64,000 nucleotides of DNA. Origin: Glycomyces sp. TRM65418. Its GTDB lineage: Bacteria > Actinomycetota > Actinomycetes > Mycobacteriales > Micromonosporaceae. The notes beneath the pieces are model-generated. The model worked only from the letters and a program-made list of their open reading frames with translations, was not told the origin of the DNA and made no database searches. The DNA lies in contig NZ_JAJFAX010000005.1 of assembly GCF_019710475.1 (NCBI RefSeq), positions 186,001 through 250,000 on the forward strand, written 5' to 3'. Below are positions 8,633 to 17,240 of the stretch, in pieces; position 1 is the first letter of the stretch, and the number at the start of each line of letters is the position of its first letter. The position numbers were made by a program, and so were the translations under genes.

Positions 8633-9625
8633 TTAGAGCAGGCCGGCGCCGGCCAGCTCGGTGACGCCCGCGAGGGTGTCGGTGGCAGTGTCGGCAACAC
8701 CTTCGGAGGTGGTGTTGCCGACGAGGCCGCCGACGACCGGGACGCCGTCCACGGGGAGCGCGCCGGTGGCGCCGCTCACCGTGTCCAGGCCGGGAACGGC
8801 CGGGAGCATCTCCTCGTTGACGTCAGCGCCGGAGGACTCGGTGGTCGAGTGCTCCTTGTGGCTGTGGTGGTGACCGCCGTCGCCGGGGATCTCCGCGTCC
8901 GAGCCGCCCTCGCACGAGGCGCTGGCGCTGCCGAGGATCGCGATGGCGTTGCCGCACACGTTGATCGGGGCCTGGATCGGGGCGAAGAGCTGGTTGCCGT
9001 TGCCGAGGCCGATGTTGTCCTGCGTGGTCAGGTCGCCCGCGCCGTTGTACTCGGCGGACGCGCCGCCCTCGCAGGCGGCGTCGGAGACGCCGCCGACGGC
9101 GATGGCGTTGCCGCAGGCGTTGACCGGGGCCTGGATCGGCGCGAGCAGCTGGTTGCCCGACAGCGCGCCGATGTTGCGCTGGGTGGTGGTGTCGGATTCG
9201 GCGTGGCGGCCGGACTCGGCGACGGTGGCGTTCGAGCCGCCGGTGGACCAGCTGTTCGCGATCCCGCCGACGGCGGCGGCGATGCCGCTGACCTCGGTGG
9301 GGACCTGGATCGGCGCGTACGCCTGGTTGCCGTTGCCGAGACCGGTGTTGTCCTGCGTGGTCAGGTCGCCCGCGCCGTTGAACTCGGCGGACGCGCCGCC
9401 CTCGCAGGCGGCGTCGGCGGTCCCGAGGACCGCCGCGGCGATGCCGCAGATGTTGATGGGCGCCTGGATCGGCGCGACGACCTGGTTGCCCGACACGGCG
9501 CCGACCTGGTCCTGCGTGGTGACGTCAGGGCCCCAGGCCTGGGCGGTGCCGACGCCGGCGACGAGGACGGCCCCCGCTGCGACGAAACCGGTCTGCGCTG
9601 TCTTGCGTGCCCATGAGTAGTTCAC
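8633..9625 (-). CDS. Secreted chaplin-like protein with four repeats
   Basis: 330 residues, starting with a signal peptide that ends near TAQA (residue 30). Four units follow at about 34-86, 87-144, 145-197 and 198-250, each built as D-x-TTQ...GNQ...API-Q-x-P...G-x-A. This resembles the chaplin core (GN..-P..VPVNVCGN) of hydrophobic spore and aerial-hypha coat proteins. Units 1, 3 and 4 carry two Cys each; unit 2 has none. The tail has an HHHSHKEH cluster and a VPGL/PVDGVP segment. No LPXTG or anchor is seen, so it is probably released or self-assembles on the surface. The GTG at 9625 is preferred because AAAGGTGA precedes it by 5 nt; a GTG at 9634 lies on that ribosome site. Confidence 0.8.
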   Translation of the reverse strand: MNYSWARKTAQTGFVAAGAVLVAGVGTAQAWGPDVTTQDQVGAVSGNQVVAPIQAPINICGIAAAVLGTADAACEGGASAEFNGAGDLTTQDNTGLGNGNQAYAPIQVPTEVSGIAAAVGGIANSWSTGGSNATVAESGRHAESDTTTQRNIGALSGNQLLAPIQAPVNACGNAIAVGGVSDAACEGGASAEYNGAGDLTTQDNIGLGNGNQLFAPIQAPINVCGNAIAILGSASASCEGGSDAEIPGDGGHHHSHKEHSTTESSGADVNEEMLPAVPGLDTVSGATGALPVDGVPVVGGLVGNTTSEGVADTATDTLAGVTELAGAGLL

Positions 9626-9976
9626 GAAGTTCACCTTTCAGGGAAGTGGTTCTTGCTGTTGCATCACGTATCCCCCGTGAAGCTCCGTGGCTCCAATGGC
9701 TGGTCGCGTCCGGCGGGCTGGGTCCTGCCTGGACGGGGTGCATTGAAACCGGGAGAGTTTTCCTTGCTCGGTCGGTGGGCCGCCCGGGCCGGCGCTCACG
9801 CCGGCCGTTCGAGGCGCCGTGGGGCGCGCTCGCGCGGACCGTTCGCGAAGCCGCGGCGGTGCACCGCCGCGACGTTCGCGGAGTCGTTCGCTTCGGACCC
9901 GGGCGGGCCCATCGACCGTGGTCGTGCACGGCGCGCCTGGCGGAGCGCGCGCCGCGTCGGGTTCTGAGCCGTCGCC
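9626..9976. other. Intergenic region between two secreted-protein genes
   Basis: About 350 bp. It holds the chaplin-like gene's ribosome-binding site (AAAGGTGA). The short frames crossing it look like GC-bias artefacts, and I recognise nothing else. Confidence 0.5.
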
Positions 9977-10387
9977 CTAGAAGGGCAGCGGGAGCGGCAG
10001 ACCGCCGCCGAGGTCCGAGAGCAGATCGCTCACGGGGTTGCCGGCCGGAGCCTCGTCGTCGTCCTGGTCCTTGACCTGGTCGGCGACCTTGTCGCGCTTG
10101 GCCTCGGCGCTCGCTCCGTCGGGCATCAGAGCGCCGACGCCGGGGATCGAGTCGACCGGGACCGCGTTGAGGCCGGGCACCTTGTCGGTGACGCCGCCGG
10201 CGAGGCCGGTGACCGTCTCAGGAGAGACCGGGAGCCCCCCGAGGGCCTCCGGAGTCGCCATGACCAGGTCGCCGGTCGATTCCGGGGCGACGGTGTCGTC
10301 GGCCTGAGCGGCCGACCCCGCGATCAGCAGAGCCCCCGTGGCGAGGCCTCCGACGAGGCCCGCCGTACGCGCAGTGCGCATCTTCAT
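9977..10387 (-). CDS. Small secreted protein of unknown function
   Basis: 136 residues with a clear signal peptide ending near AAQA (residue 28). The mature part is acidic and low in complexity, has no Cys, and ends GLPLPLPF. The segment VPGLNAVPVDSIPGVGALM resembles the tail of the neighbouring chaplin-like protein (VPGLDTV...ALPVDGVPVVGGLV), so the two may share an origin or location. Both genes read leftward about 350 bp apart. I do not recognise the family. Confidence 0.65.
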   Translation of the reverse strand: MKMRTARTAGLVGGLATGALLIAGSAAQADDTVAPESTGDLVMATPEALGGLPVSPETVTGLAGGVTDKVPGLNAVPVDSIPGVGALMPDGASAEAKRDKVADQVKDQDDDEAPAGNPVSDLLSDLGGGLPLPLPF

Positions 10388-10808
10388 CTGCTTTTTAGCC
10401 TTTCTCCGTACCGCACGGTGCTGGTCGACGGCTGGGGAAGCAGCACGAATCGACCGCCGTGCGGTGCAAGATCGCTGAATTGTCCGTGGTTGACCAGCGG
10501 CTCGGGGCAGTGCGCTCGCCGTTGGGACGCGCGCTCCTGCCGTCTGCGGTTCTCAGCCGCGACCGAGCCGGCTGGTTCGCCGGCGGATCGAGAACCGCGC
10601 TCGCTGTCCGGTGGGCCGGTGACACTCCGACCCGGTCGCGTCGGGTTGGTGACGCGACCACTCTGACTAACTGGAGAGGCTGGGGCGCGGTTACGCCCAG
10701 ACGCGAAGAAACTCGAAAATATTGCGATGTTGCGCCGTCGAAATGCGTAGATGACTCATATGCCCGGAGGCAAAGCGGGACAAAGCCCCGCATAAGGGCC
10801 GGGCCTGC
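10388..10808. other. Intergenic region upstream of the small secreted protein
   Basis: About 420 bp, less GC-rich around 10700-10770. It contains the DUF368 terminator near its right end and presumably the leftward promoter. No convincing gene. Confidence 0.45.
10775..10791 (-). terminator. Terminator of the DUF368 gene
   Basis: On the minus strand a GCGGG/CCCGC stem with a 7-nt loop is followed by TTTG, about 20 nt after the DUF368 stop. Confidence 0.55.
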
Positions 10809-11780
10809 TCAGCGGGCCTGCTTCTGCTGCTGCCGGGCTTCCCAGATCATCGCCGTGATCACCAGCGCCGCCCCGAGCACGGTCAGCAGGATCGGGCCGA
10901 GCACCTGCCCCGAGGGGCCCTGCAGCGCGTGCGACTCCGTCTGCCACGGCCACAGCGACCGCAGCGAGCCGATCATCAGCCCGGCGAGGACCGCCATCGT
11001 CACCTGGCGGCGGTGGTGCAGGAGCCACTGCAGGAGCTTCACGAACGAGCCCAGGCCGATCATCGCGCCCAGCGCGAAGACCCCGATGAACGCGAAGTTC
11101 CGGTCGTCGATGGCGTGCTGGACCGGCACGTACAGGCCCATCGCCAAGAGCACGAACGAACCCGACACGCCCGGCAGCACCAGGGCGTTGATCGCGATGG
11201 CCGCGCCGATGAACACCAGCCACAGCGGCGGCCGGTCGATCTCCGCCTCGGGCAGGCCGGTGAGGAGGAACGCGGCCACCGCGCCGACGACCAGCAGCAC
11301 GCCGTCGACCACCCGGAACCGGTCCGGCATCATCCGCAGCGGCACCGCGATCGAGATCAGGATCATGCCGAAGAACAACGCCCGCATCGGCACCGGATGC
11401 GACTCCAGCAGCGGCGCGATCGTCTTGAGCGACAGCACCAGCACCACGCCCATGCCCGCGAGCACCGGCACCAGCAGCGGCCAGTCGACCGCCTTGAGAG
11501 CCCTGAGGCCCGGCCCGGCGCCCTCGCGGCGCGCCACCCCGGTGACCAAGGCGCGCAAGGCGTGCAGCAACTCGCTCGCCGCGTCGATCAGGTGGTCGTA
11601 CAGGCCCACGATCAGCGCGATCGTCCCGCCCGAGATGCCCGGCACCGACTCGGCGGCGCCCACCAGCCCGCCGCGGAACGCGTTGAACGGCGCGGTGCGC
11701 CACGGGGTCCTGCGGCGCGGCACGGCACCCGCGGGGTCGAGGGGGACCGGGCCGTCGTCGGTGCTGCGGTAGATCGTCAC
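10809..11780 (-). CDS. DUF368 membrane protein, probable undecaprenyl-phosphate translocase (PopT type)
   Basis: 323 residues with about nine hydrophobic segments. Two inverted Gly/Pro-rich family signatures are clear: ESVPGISGGTIALIVGLYD near the N-terminus and LVLPGVSGSFVLLAMGLY mid-protein. DUF368 proteins (PopT) have been reported to return undecaprenyl phosphate, the lipid carrier of cell-wall precursors, across the membrane. The function here rests on family membership. The GTG start at 11780 has TACGCT 6 nt upstream and no ribosome site, so it is probably leaderless. The gene stands alone. Confidence 0.9.
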   Translation of the reverse strand: MTIYRSTDDGPVPLDPAGAVPRRRTPWRTAPFNAFRGGLVGAAESVPGISGGTIALIVGLYDHLIDAASELLHALRALVTGVARREGAGPGLRALKAVDWPLLVPVLAGMGVVLVLSLKTIAPLLESHPVPMRALFFGMILISIAVPLRMMPDRFRVVDGVLLVVGAVAAFLLTGLPEAEIDRPPLWLVFIGAAIAINALVLPGVSGSFVLLAMGLYVPVQHAIDDRNFAFIGVFALGAMIGLGSFVKLLQWLLHHRRQVTMAVLAGLMIGSLRSLWPWQTESHALQGPSGQVLGPILLTVLGAALVITAMIWEARQQQKQAR

Positions 11781-11994
11781 GCCGTCAGCGTATCGGGCTC
11801 ACCTTCGCCCCCGCCTCGGTCGTCCGACCGAGTCCGCGCCCCCGCCTGGGGCCCTTCGGACGACTCCCGCGGCCGGGTGTCGCCCGGCGTGCGGAGCCGG
11901 TCCATACTTAGTGGTAATTCCGCGCTTCCCACGGCTCGCACGCTCGGTGCCGGGCCGTTCATCGCTCAGCGGAACGCAGGTGAAGGGGGCTTCG

Positions 11995-13179
11995 ATGAGT
12001 CGCACGGTCGGGCCGTACGAAGATGTCGCGACCGTCCGCGTCGAAGGCGCCTACGAGCTGTGCGACGGCCGGGACGAGAACGGCCGTCCCGTCCAGATCC
12101 TCACCCTCGGCGCGACCTCCTCGAAGGACCCGGCCCGGCGCGGCCTGCTCTCCGACACCGTCGCCTGGGCCTACGCCACCGCCGGGCCCGAGGACGCCCC
12201 GATCCTGGTGGCGGACCTGGACGCCGAGCAGCCCTATGTGGTCGTCCTGCGCGACGCGCGCCTGCGCGGCGCCGACCGCATCATGGACCGGCTCCTGGCC
12301 CTCGGCCCGGCCACCGGGCCGCTCCCCGTGGGGCCCGCCGCCGCGGCCCAGCGCGCCGCCCACCAGCTGGCCGCCGCGCAGCGGTCCGCGGCCCCCGCGT
12401 CCCCGGGCGGCCCGACCTCCCCGCCGATGTCGCCGGCCGCGACGAGCGGCCACGGCGCGTTCCAGTCGCCGCCCGTCGTCATGATCGCCCCGCCGAAGAA
12501 GCGCTCGCAGGTCAAGCCGATCCTCATCGGCATCGGCTCGGTCGTGGTCATCCTCGCGCTCGTCGTCGGCGTCTGGGCGGTCCTGTCCAACACGGACTCG
12601 GACGAGTCGGGCGATTCGGTCACCCAGGTCCCCGACAACGCCGCCGTCGACGAGGTCTCCCAGCCCCCCGCGGAGGAGGGCGAGGAGGCCGACGCCGGAG
12701 ACGAAGTGCCCCAATGGGACCCCGAGGCCCCGGAGGAGCGCGTCGGCGGCTCCCTCTTCGAGGAGGGCGACGCCGTCAGCACGATCGCCTACCAGAACTG
12801 GCCCTTCGCCTTCCGGATCCCCGACGACTTCGAATGCGCCGAGAACGGCCGGACGACGGTCTGCACCGCCGAGGACGACTCGCGGATCACCATCGGCTGG
12901 GAGGACTGCTCGGGCGAGTGCCCCCGCGCCGTCCGCGAGGCGCTGCGCGAGGCCCTGCCCTACCAGCCGCTGGTCGAGCTCGGGAACGGCGAGGTCGCGT
13001 ACGCCGAGCGCACCCAGGTGTACGGGCGCTGGCGCGGCTCGCTGAGCGTGTTCGCGACCGGTCCGCAGGGCGCCTTCCACGCGTGGGCGAGCGCCGACGT
13101 GACGACCGAGCGCACCGACCAGGGCTGGCAGGTCTTCAACGACGTGCTCAACCAGGCCTTCGCCAAAGCCGAGCAGTAG
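11995..13179 (+). CDS. Single-pass membrane protein of unknown function
   Basis: 394 residues. A cytoplasmic N-terminal domain (about 1-110, YELCDGRDENGRPVQILTLG) is followed by a Pro/Ala linker, a basic stretch (PPKKRSQVK), one transmembrane helix (about 176-197), an acidic Ser/Glu linker, and an outer domain (about 255-394) with four Cys in two close pairs (DFECAENGRTTVC and DCSGEC) that may form disulfides. The start ATG follows GAAGGGGG. The layout resembles actinobacterial membrane sensors or secretion accessories, but no known domain is evident. Confidence 0.75.
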   Translation: MSRTVGPYEDVATVRVEGAYELCDGRDENGRPVQILTLGATSSKDPARRGLLSDTVAWAYATAGPEDAPILVADLDAEQPYVVVLRDARLRGADRIMDRLLALGPATGPLPVGPAAAAQRAAHQLAAAQRSAAPASPGGPTSPPMSPAATSGHGAFQSPPVVMIAPPKKRSQVKPILIGIGSVVVILALVVGVWAVLSNTDSDESGDSVTQVPDNAAVDEVSQPPAEEGEEADAGDEVPQWDPEAPEERVGGSLFEEGDAVSTIAYQNWPFAFRIPDDFECAENGRTTVCTAEDDSRITIGWEDCSGECPRAVREALREALPYQPLVELGNGEVAYAERTQVYGRWRGSLSVFATGPQGAFHAWASADVTTERTDQGWQVFNDVLNQAFAKAEQ

Positions 13180-13264
13180 GGCGCGCTCCCCTCGCCGCCG
13201 GGCGCGCTCGCGGCGCCTCGCCGCTCCCGCGGCAGCGCCGGGCCCCGGTGCGCGGTCGGGGCGG

Positions 13265-14101
13265 CTAGCCCGCCTCGCGCGCGTCCCAGCTCGCCAGTGC
13301 GGCGGCGACGACCTCGGGGGAGGCCGGTGCGGGCTGGGGGATGGCGGGGCCGAAGGCGTGCTGGACGAGCAGTTCGGTGTACAGGTCGCTGCCGTAGGAG
13401 CGCAGGAGGTTCTGGGCGGCCTCGCGTTCGTCGTCGCCGAGGCCGGCGCGCAGGAGCATGGGGTATTCGAACTGGCCGATCTGCGCCATGCCGGAGGGCG
13501 GCTGGCGTTCCTCGCCGCCCGCGGCGTTGGCGGCGGCGACTTCGGGGGCCGACATGACGGGGACGCCGTCGGGGGTGTGCCCGTCCGCGCCGAACATGAT
13601 GATCCACATGAGACTGGCGGCGTGGCCGCGGGGGTCCTGGAGGGCGACGTCGGCTTCGTCGGGGAGGATCTGGTCGGTGCTCTCGCCGGCGGGCAGGGCC
13701 ATGCCGACCGCGGAGGTGGCGGTGGACTCCTGGAGGACGTCCCACTGCTGGGCGGCGCCGGTGTCGGGGAGGTCGCGCCACAGGGCGGTCTCGGGGATCC
13801 AGACGTGGGCGTCGGTGACGGCGTTGCCGGTGACGGCCTCGACGGTGATGTCGGCGCACACGTCGGAGCCGCGGGAGGGGGCGCCGCCGCCGGCGGCGAC
13901 GAAGTCGTCGAGCATGGCGGCCATCTCGGGGGCGGCGGCCACGCGCAGGTCCACCTCGGTCCCGCAGGACTGGACGTGGGCGATGGCGGCGTTGAGGGTG
14001 TAGGCCGTGACCGGCGCGAAGACGGCGAGCAGGGCGACGCCGCCGAGGAGGCGGCGGCCCTCTTTCGAGAGGCGCCCTCTTCTGCGATGCACACCGGCCA
14101 T
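13265..14101 (-). CDS. Secreted/anchored extracellular solute-binding-like protein
   Basis: 278 residues. A basic N-terminus and one hydrophobic helix (about 18-40) precede an outer domain. VDLRVAAAPEMAAMLDDFV, CADITVEAVTGNAV and DAHVWIPETALWRDL match the pattern of SBP_bac_11-like domains, often paired with VWA domains in actinobacteria. Here the VWA part is missing, and so is any ABC transporter. Two Cys (CGTEVD and CADI) may bond. TACACT lies 6 nt before the ATG, so the transcript is probably leaderless. The gene converges on 11995-13179. Confidence 0.7.
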   Translation of the reverse strand: MAGVHRRRGRLSKEGRRLLGGVALLAVFAPVTAYTLNAAIAHVQSCGTEVDLRVAAAPEMAAMLDDFVAAGGGAPSRGSDVCADITVEAVTGNAVTDAHVWIPETALWRDLPDTGAAQQWDVLQESTATSAVGMALPAGESTDQILPDEADVALQDPRGHAASLMWIIMFGADGHTPDGVPVMSAPEVAAANAAGGEERQPPSGMAQIGQFEYPMLLRAGLGDDEREAAQNLLRSYGSDLYTELLVQHAFGPAIPQPAPASPEVVAAALASWDAREAG

Positions 14102-14296
14102 GTGACGAGTGTATGACGTGGCGCGAACCCAGTCGAGTTCGCTTTTTCAGTTATCTGTTGAGGACTGGGCGTCACCGCACGTCAGGGCCGCTGTCTCCCA
14201 CCGGTTTTCGGACGCGGCCGGACGCGCGCGGCCGACCTGGGCCTCACCGGTCGGTCGGTTCCGGTGCGGCGGGTCGGCCGTCGGCGTCTCGTGCCT

Positions 14297-14656
14297 TCAG
14301 CGTCGCCGGGGGCGGCGCTTGGGCGGGGTCAGCAGGTCGGCGACGACGCGCATCGTCTCGGGGACGAGGCGGAAGTACGCCCACACACCGCGCTTGTCGC
14401 GCTCGACGACCCCGGCCTCGGCCAGGATGCGCAGGTGGTGGCTGACGGTCGGCTGTGAGAGCCCGAGCGGTTCGGTCAACTCGGCCACGCAGGCCTCCTG
14501 CTCGGGAGCGGCCTGGATCAGGCTGATGAGCTGGAGGCGGTTCGGATCGGCGAGTGCTTTGAGGACACCCGCGATGCGCTCGGCGTCGGATTTGGAGAGC
14601 GCTTCGCCGCTGACCGGCGAAACGGGCGCCTCAGCCTCGACGGTGACTCGCACCAT
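14297..14656 (-). CDS. ArsR-family transcriptional regulator
   Basis: 119-residue winged helix-turn-helix repressor with KALADPNRLQLISLI, the recognition region LGLSQPTVSHHLRIL and wing GVVERDKRGVWAYFRLVPE. It carries a single Cys (EACVAEL) where metal-sensing ArsR proteins usually have ELCVCDL, so a metal ligand is uncertain. The ATG at 14656 follows GGAAGGAA at good spacing; an ATG upstream at 14839 would add an unlikely Arg-rich tail. No efflux or resistance gene is next to it. Confidence 0.88.
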   Translation of the reverse strand: MVRVTVEAEAPVSPVSGEALSKSDAERIAGVLKALADPNRLQLISLIQAAPEQEACVAELTEPLGLSQPTVSHHLRILAEAGVVERDKRGVWAYFRLVPETMRVVADLLTPPKRRPRRR

Positions 14657-15201
14657 GATCGTGTTCCTTCCGGATTGGTTCCAGTCGGATCTGGACACGG
14701 CCGCACTGCCATTAATCCAGTTCCAACCCTGAATATGCCCTCGCGGTGTGGCCGGGCGGTAACGACGACGCTTCCGGCTCGCAAAGGGTTTCGGTTCCTT
14801 CGGATCGCCCGGGCTGCACCAAGGCTCGGATCGATCCACCGCCGAGATTACGCCTGCGCCGCCAGCGGGTCCACCGCTGGCGCTTGATCAGTTTGCAGGC
14901 CACAGGGACGGCTGTTCAGTTAATAACACACTACCTGGAGTTATATCTAGAGTCAGCTATATTTAAGCGGTTGCCGCGGCTCGGATGAGACCCGGTTCAC
15001 GCCGGCATATCGATCGACGTCCCACTATATAGAACGTCCTTGATCTATGGAGCTTACCGCGTGGCCGCCAGGATTGCCGGGCATCAATGTTTCGAGACCG
15101 TTACATGCGCTTGAGAAAGCACACATCCGCGGGCACGCCGAAGGACGGGACCGCGGCGGCCCCGTCTCGGGAAATGGTCTTCGGAGGGCGGTCCGCGGCG
15201 C
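14657..15201. other. Non-coding region with an AT-rich patch
   Basis: About 545 bp. Bases 14910-15050 are much richer in A+T than the window (runs such as TTATATCTAG, CTATATTTAAG and CACTATATAG). Short rightward frames exist but none has a ribosome site or family look. It may hold regulatory sites or be a relic of an insertion. Confidence 0.45.
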
Positions 15202-16221
15202 TCAGGCGTGCGGTCGGGCCGTCGAGTCGCGCTCGATGAGCCCGGCGTCGACCAGGAGCTCCTCGGGGTAGCCCTCGTCCTCGACCAGGGCCGCCTCCAG
15301 GGCCTTGACGCCCATGTCGTGCAGCGGCAGGGCGACCGTGGTGAGCGAGGGCGTCAGGTCGCGCACGATCGGGATGTCGTCGAAACCGGCGACCGAGACC
15401 TGCTCGGGGATGCTCACCCCGCCCTCGCGCAGGGCCGTGCACAGACCCGTCGCCTGGACGTCCGAGGTGACGAACACCGCAGTGGGAAGCCGGTCACCGT
15501 CGAGAAGGGCCTGCCCGGCCCGGTACCCGCCGTCGCGGGTGAACGCCGCCGGGACGTGGACGACCTCGGCCTCCTCGGGCAGCGCCGAGAGGAACCCCTC
15601 GCGGCGCTCGCGCACCACCTGCAGCTGCTCGGGCCCGGCGACCAGGGCGAAGCGGCGGTGCCCCAGATCGGCCAGGTACCGCGCGAGCGAGGCGGCCCCC
15701 TCGCGGTTGGCCGGGCGCACCACGCGCCCGGGCAGGCCCGGCTGGCCCACGCTGACCACGGTGGCGCCCAGTTCCAGCAGGTCCGAGAGGTGCTCGGAGA
15801 GGCGCTGCTCGGCGGCCTTGTCGGTGGTCCGCGAACCGGCCACGATCACCGCGCGCGGCCGGTAGCCGCGCAGCGAGTCGAGGTGCTGCACCTCCGAGTC
15901 GGGGTCGATGCCGGTGTCGGCGATGAGGACCCGCACGTTCCGCCGGGCGGCCTCGGCGAGGACCCCGCCGGCGATCTGCCCGAAGTAGGGGTCGGTCACG
16001 TCGTGCAGGAGCAGGGCCACCGTCTGGGAGGTGGCGCGCGCGAGGACCTGCGCGCCCACGTTGGGGGCGTAGCGCAACCGGCGTGCCGCCTCGCGGACCC
16101 GCTCGCTGAGCTGGTCGCTCACCCGGTGCGGGGAGCCGTTGAGCACGCGAGAGGCGGTGGCCACCGAGACGCCGGCGGCTCGGGCGACATCGGCCAGTCG
16201 GGCCGGTTGTTTGCGTTCCAT
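15202..16221 (-). CDS. LacI-family transcriptional regulator
   Basis: 339 residues. The N-terminal helix-turn-helix is RLADVARAAGVSVATASRVL and the hinge is RLRYAPNVGAQVLARATSQT. It is followed by a periplasmic-binding-protein-like effector domain (VALLLHDVTDPYFGQIAGGV, VSVAGFDDIPIVRDLTP). Such proteins usually sense a sugar or nucleoside. No catabolic genes adjoin it, so its target is unknown. ATG 16221 is chosen because TAGCCT lies exactly 7 nt upstream; the ATG at 16239 lies before that box. Confidence 0.92.
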   Translation of the reverse strand: MERKQPARLADVARAAGVSVATASRVLNGSPHRVSDQLSERVREAARRLRYAPNVGAQVLARATSQTVALLLHDVTDPYFGQIAGGVLAEAARRNVRVLIADTGIDPDSEVQHLDSLRGYRPRAVIVAGSRTTDKAAEQRLSEHLSDLLELGATVVSVGQPGLPGRVVRPANREGAASLARYLADLGHRRFALVAGPEQLQVVRERREGFLSALPEEAEVVHVPAAFTRDGGYRAGQALLDGDRLPTAVFVTSDVQATGLCTALREGGVSIPEQVSVAGFDDIPIVRDLTPSLTTVALPLHDMGVKALEAALVEDEGYPEELLVDAGLIERDSTARPHA

Positions 16222-16240
16222 CCCGCTGAGGCTACCCATC

Positions 16241-16259
16241 TGCGGAAAGCGCTGCTCAA
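16241..16259 (-). promoter_or_regulatory. Possible LacI operator / promoter of the LacI gene
   Basis: On the minus strand TTGAGC is followed 19 nt later by TAGCCT, and between them lies an AGCGCT core within GCAGCGCTTTCCGC. AGCGCT-centred sites are typical LacI-family operators, so autoregulation is plausible. It overlaps the end of the HAD gene. Confidence 0.4.
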
Positions 16260-17134
16260 GCGGTCCGGAGCCGCCGTTCCCTCCACACTCGCCAGACAAC
16301 GTACGCCACAGCGGCAACGCCGACGCCGGTGGCGGCCACGGCGAGCGGGTTCGGCCTCGGCAGCGGCTGGCGCAGGGCCACCGGCCGCCGGAACGCCAGC
16401 TGCGGCCACCCCTCCTCCTGCGCCAGGCGGCGCAGGCCCCGGTCGGGGTTGACCGCGCGCGGGTAGCCGACGGCCCGCAGCATCGGCTCGTCGGTGATCG
16501 AGTCGGAGTAGGCGAAGGACACGTCGAGGTCGACGCCCCGCTCGACCGCGAACTCCTTGAGCGCCTCGGCCTTCGCCGGCCCCGCCGCGTAGAAGGCGAT
16601 CTCGCCGGTGTACCGGCCGTCGTCGCCGATCTTCATCCGCGAGGCGATGACGTCGGTCGCCCCGAGCATCCGCCCGATCGGCGCGACCATCTCCTCACCG
16701 GAGGCGCTCACGAGGACGACCGCCCGACCCGCCGAGCGGTGCGCCTCGATGAGCGCGGCGGCCTCCGCGTACACCGACGGGGCGATGAGCTCTTCGAGGG
16801 TCTCGTTCACGATCGACCTGACCTCTTCGGCCGGCCACCCGCGCGAGAGCTGCGCGATCTGGTCCCGGGTGCGCGCCATCTGCACCTCGTCGCCCGAGCC
16901 GCCGAGCCGGAACAGCAGATGGGAGTAGGCCACCTTGAGGACGTCGCGCCGGGCCAGCAGGCCGCCCTGGTAGAGCGGGCGCGAGAAGGCGAGGCTGCTG
17001 GCCTTGGCGATCACGGTCTTGTCGAGGTCGAAGAAGGCCGCGCCGGGCCGCGCCTGCGCCCCGATGGCGCGTACCGGCGCGTCCGGTTCGAGCGAGAGTG
17101 CCGATGAGCCGCTGATCGGCTCCGCTGCGTTCAT
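16256..17134 (-). CDS. HAD-IB family phosphatase with C-terminal membrane helix
   Basis: 292 residues with all four HAD motifs: FFDLDKTVIAKAS, VLVSASGEEM, the Lys in PAKAEALKEF, and FAYSDSITDEPML. This SerB-like subclass dephosphorylates small molecules; actinobacterial members also include lysophospholipid-type enzymes, so the substrate is open. A hydrophobic helix (about 265-285, LAVAATGVGVAAVAYVVW) could anchor it to the membrane. TAGACT 6 nt before the ATG suggests a leaderless mRNA. The LacI gene follows 34 bp downstream on the same strand. Confidence 0.88.
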   Translation of the reverse strand: MNAAEPISGSSALSLEPDAPVRAIGAQARPGAAFFDLDKTVIAKASSLAFSRPLYQGGLLARRDVLKVAYSHLLFRLGGSGDEVQMARTRDQIAQLSRGWPAEEVRSIVNETLEELIAPSVYAEAAALIEAHRSAGRAVVLVSASGEEMVAPIGRMLGATDVIASRMKIGDDGRYTGEIAFYAAGPAKAEALKEFAVERGVDLDVSFAYSDSITDEPMLRAVGYPRAVNPDRGLRRLAQEEGWPQLAFRRPVALRQPLPRPNPLAVAATGVGVAAVAYVVWRVWRERRLRTA

Positions 17135-17240
17135 GCCGCCAGTCTAAACAGCGGGACAACCCCGTTTCGACCACTTGTCGCAGCCGATGCGCCGGGCCGT
17201 GCGACCTCGGAATGTCGGCGCCGCGCCGTAGGCTGGCGCC

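Noticed and set aside
8507-9616. Rightward open frame opposite the chaplin-like gene
   Set aside because: Repeats in it mirror the four chaplin-like units; no signal peptide or ribosome site. The minus frame has a clear signal peptide.
15047-15271. 74-codon rightward frame at the AT-rich patch
   Set aside because: No ribosome site and it runs into the LacI gene on the other strand.
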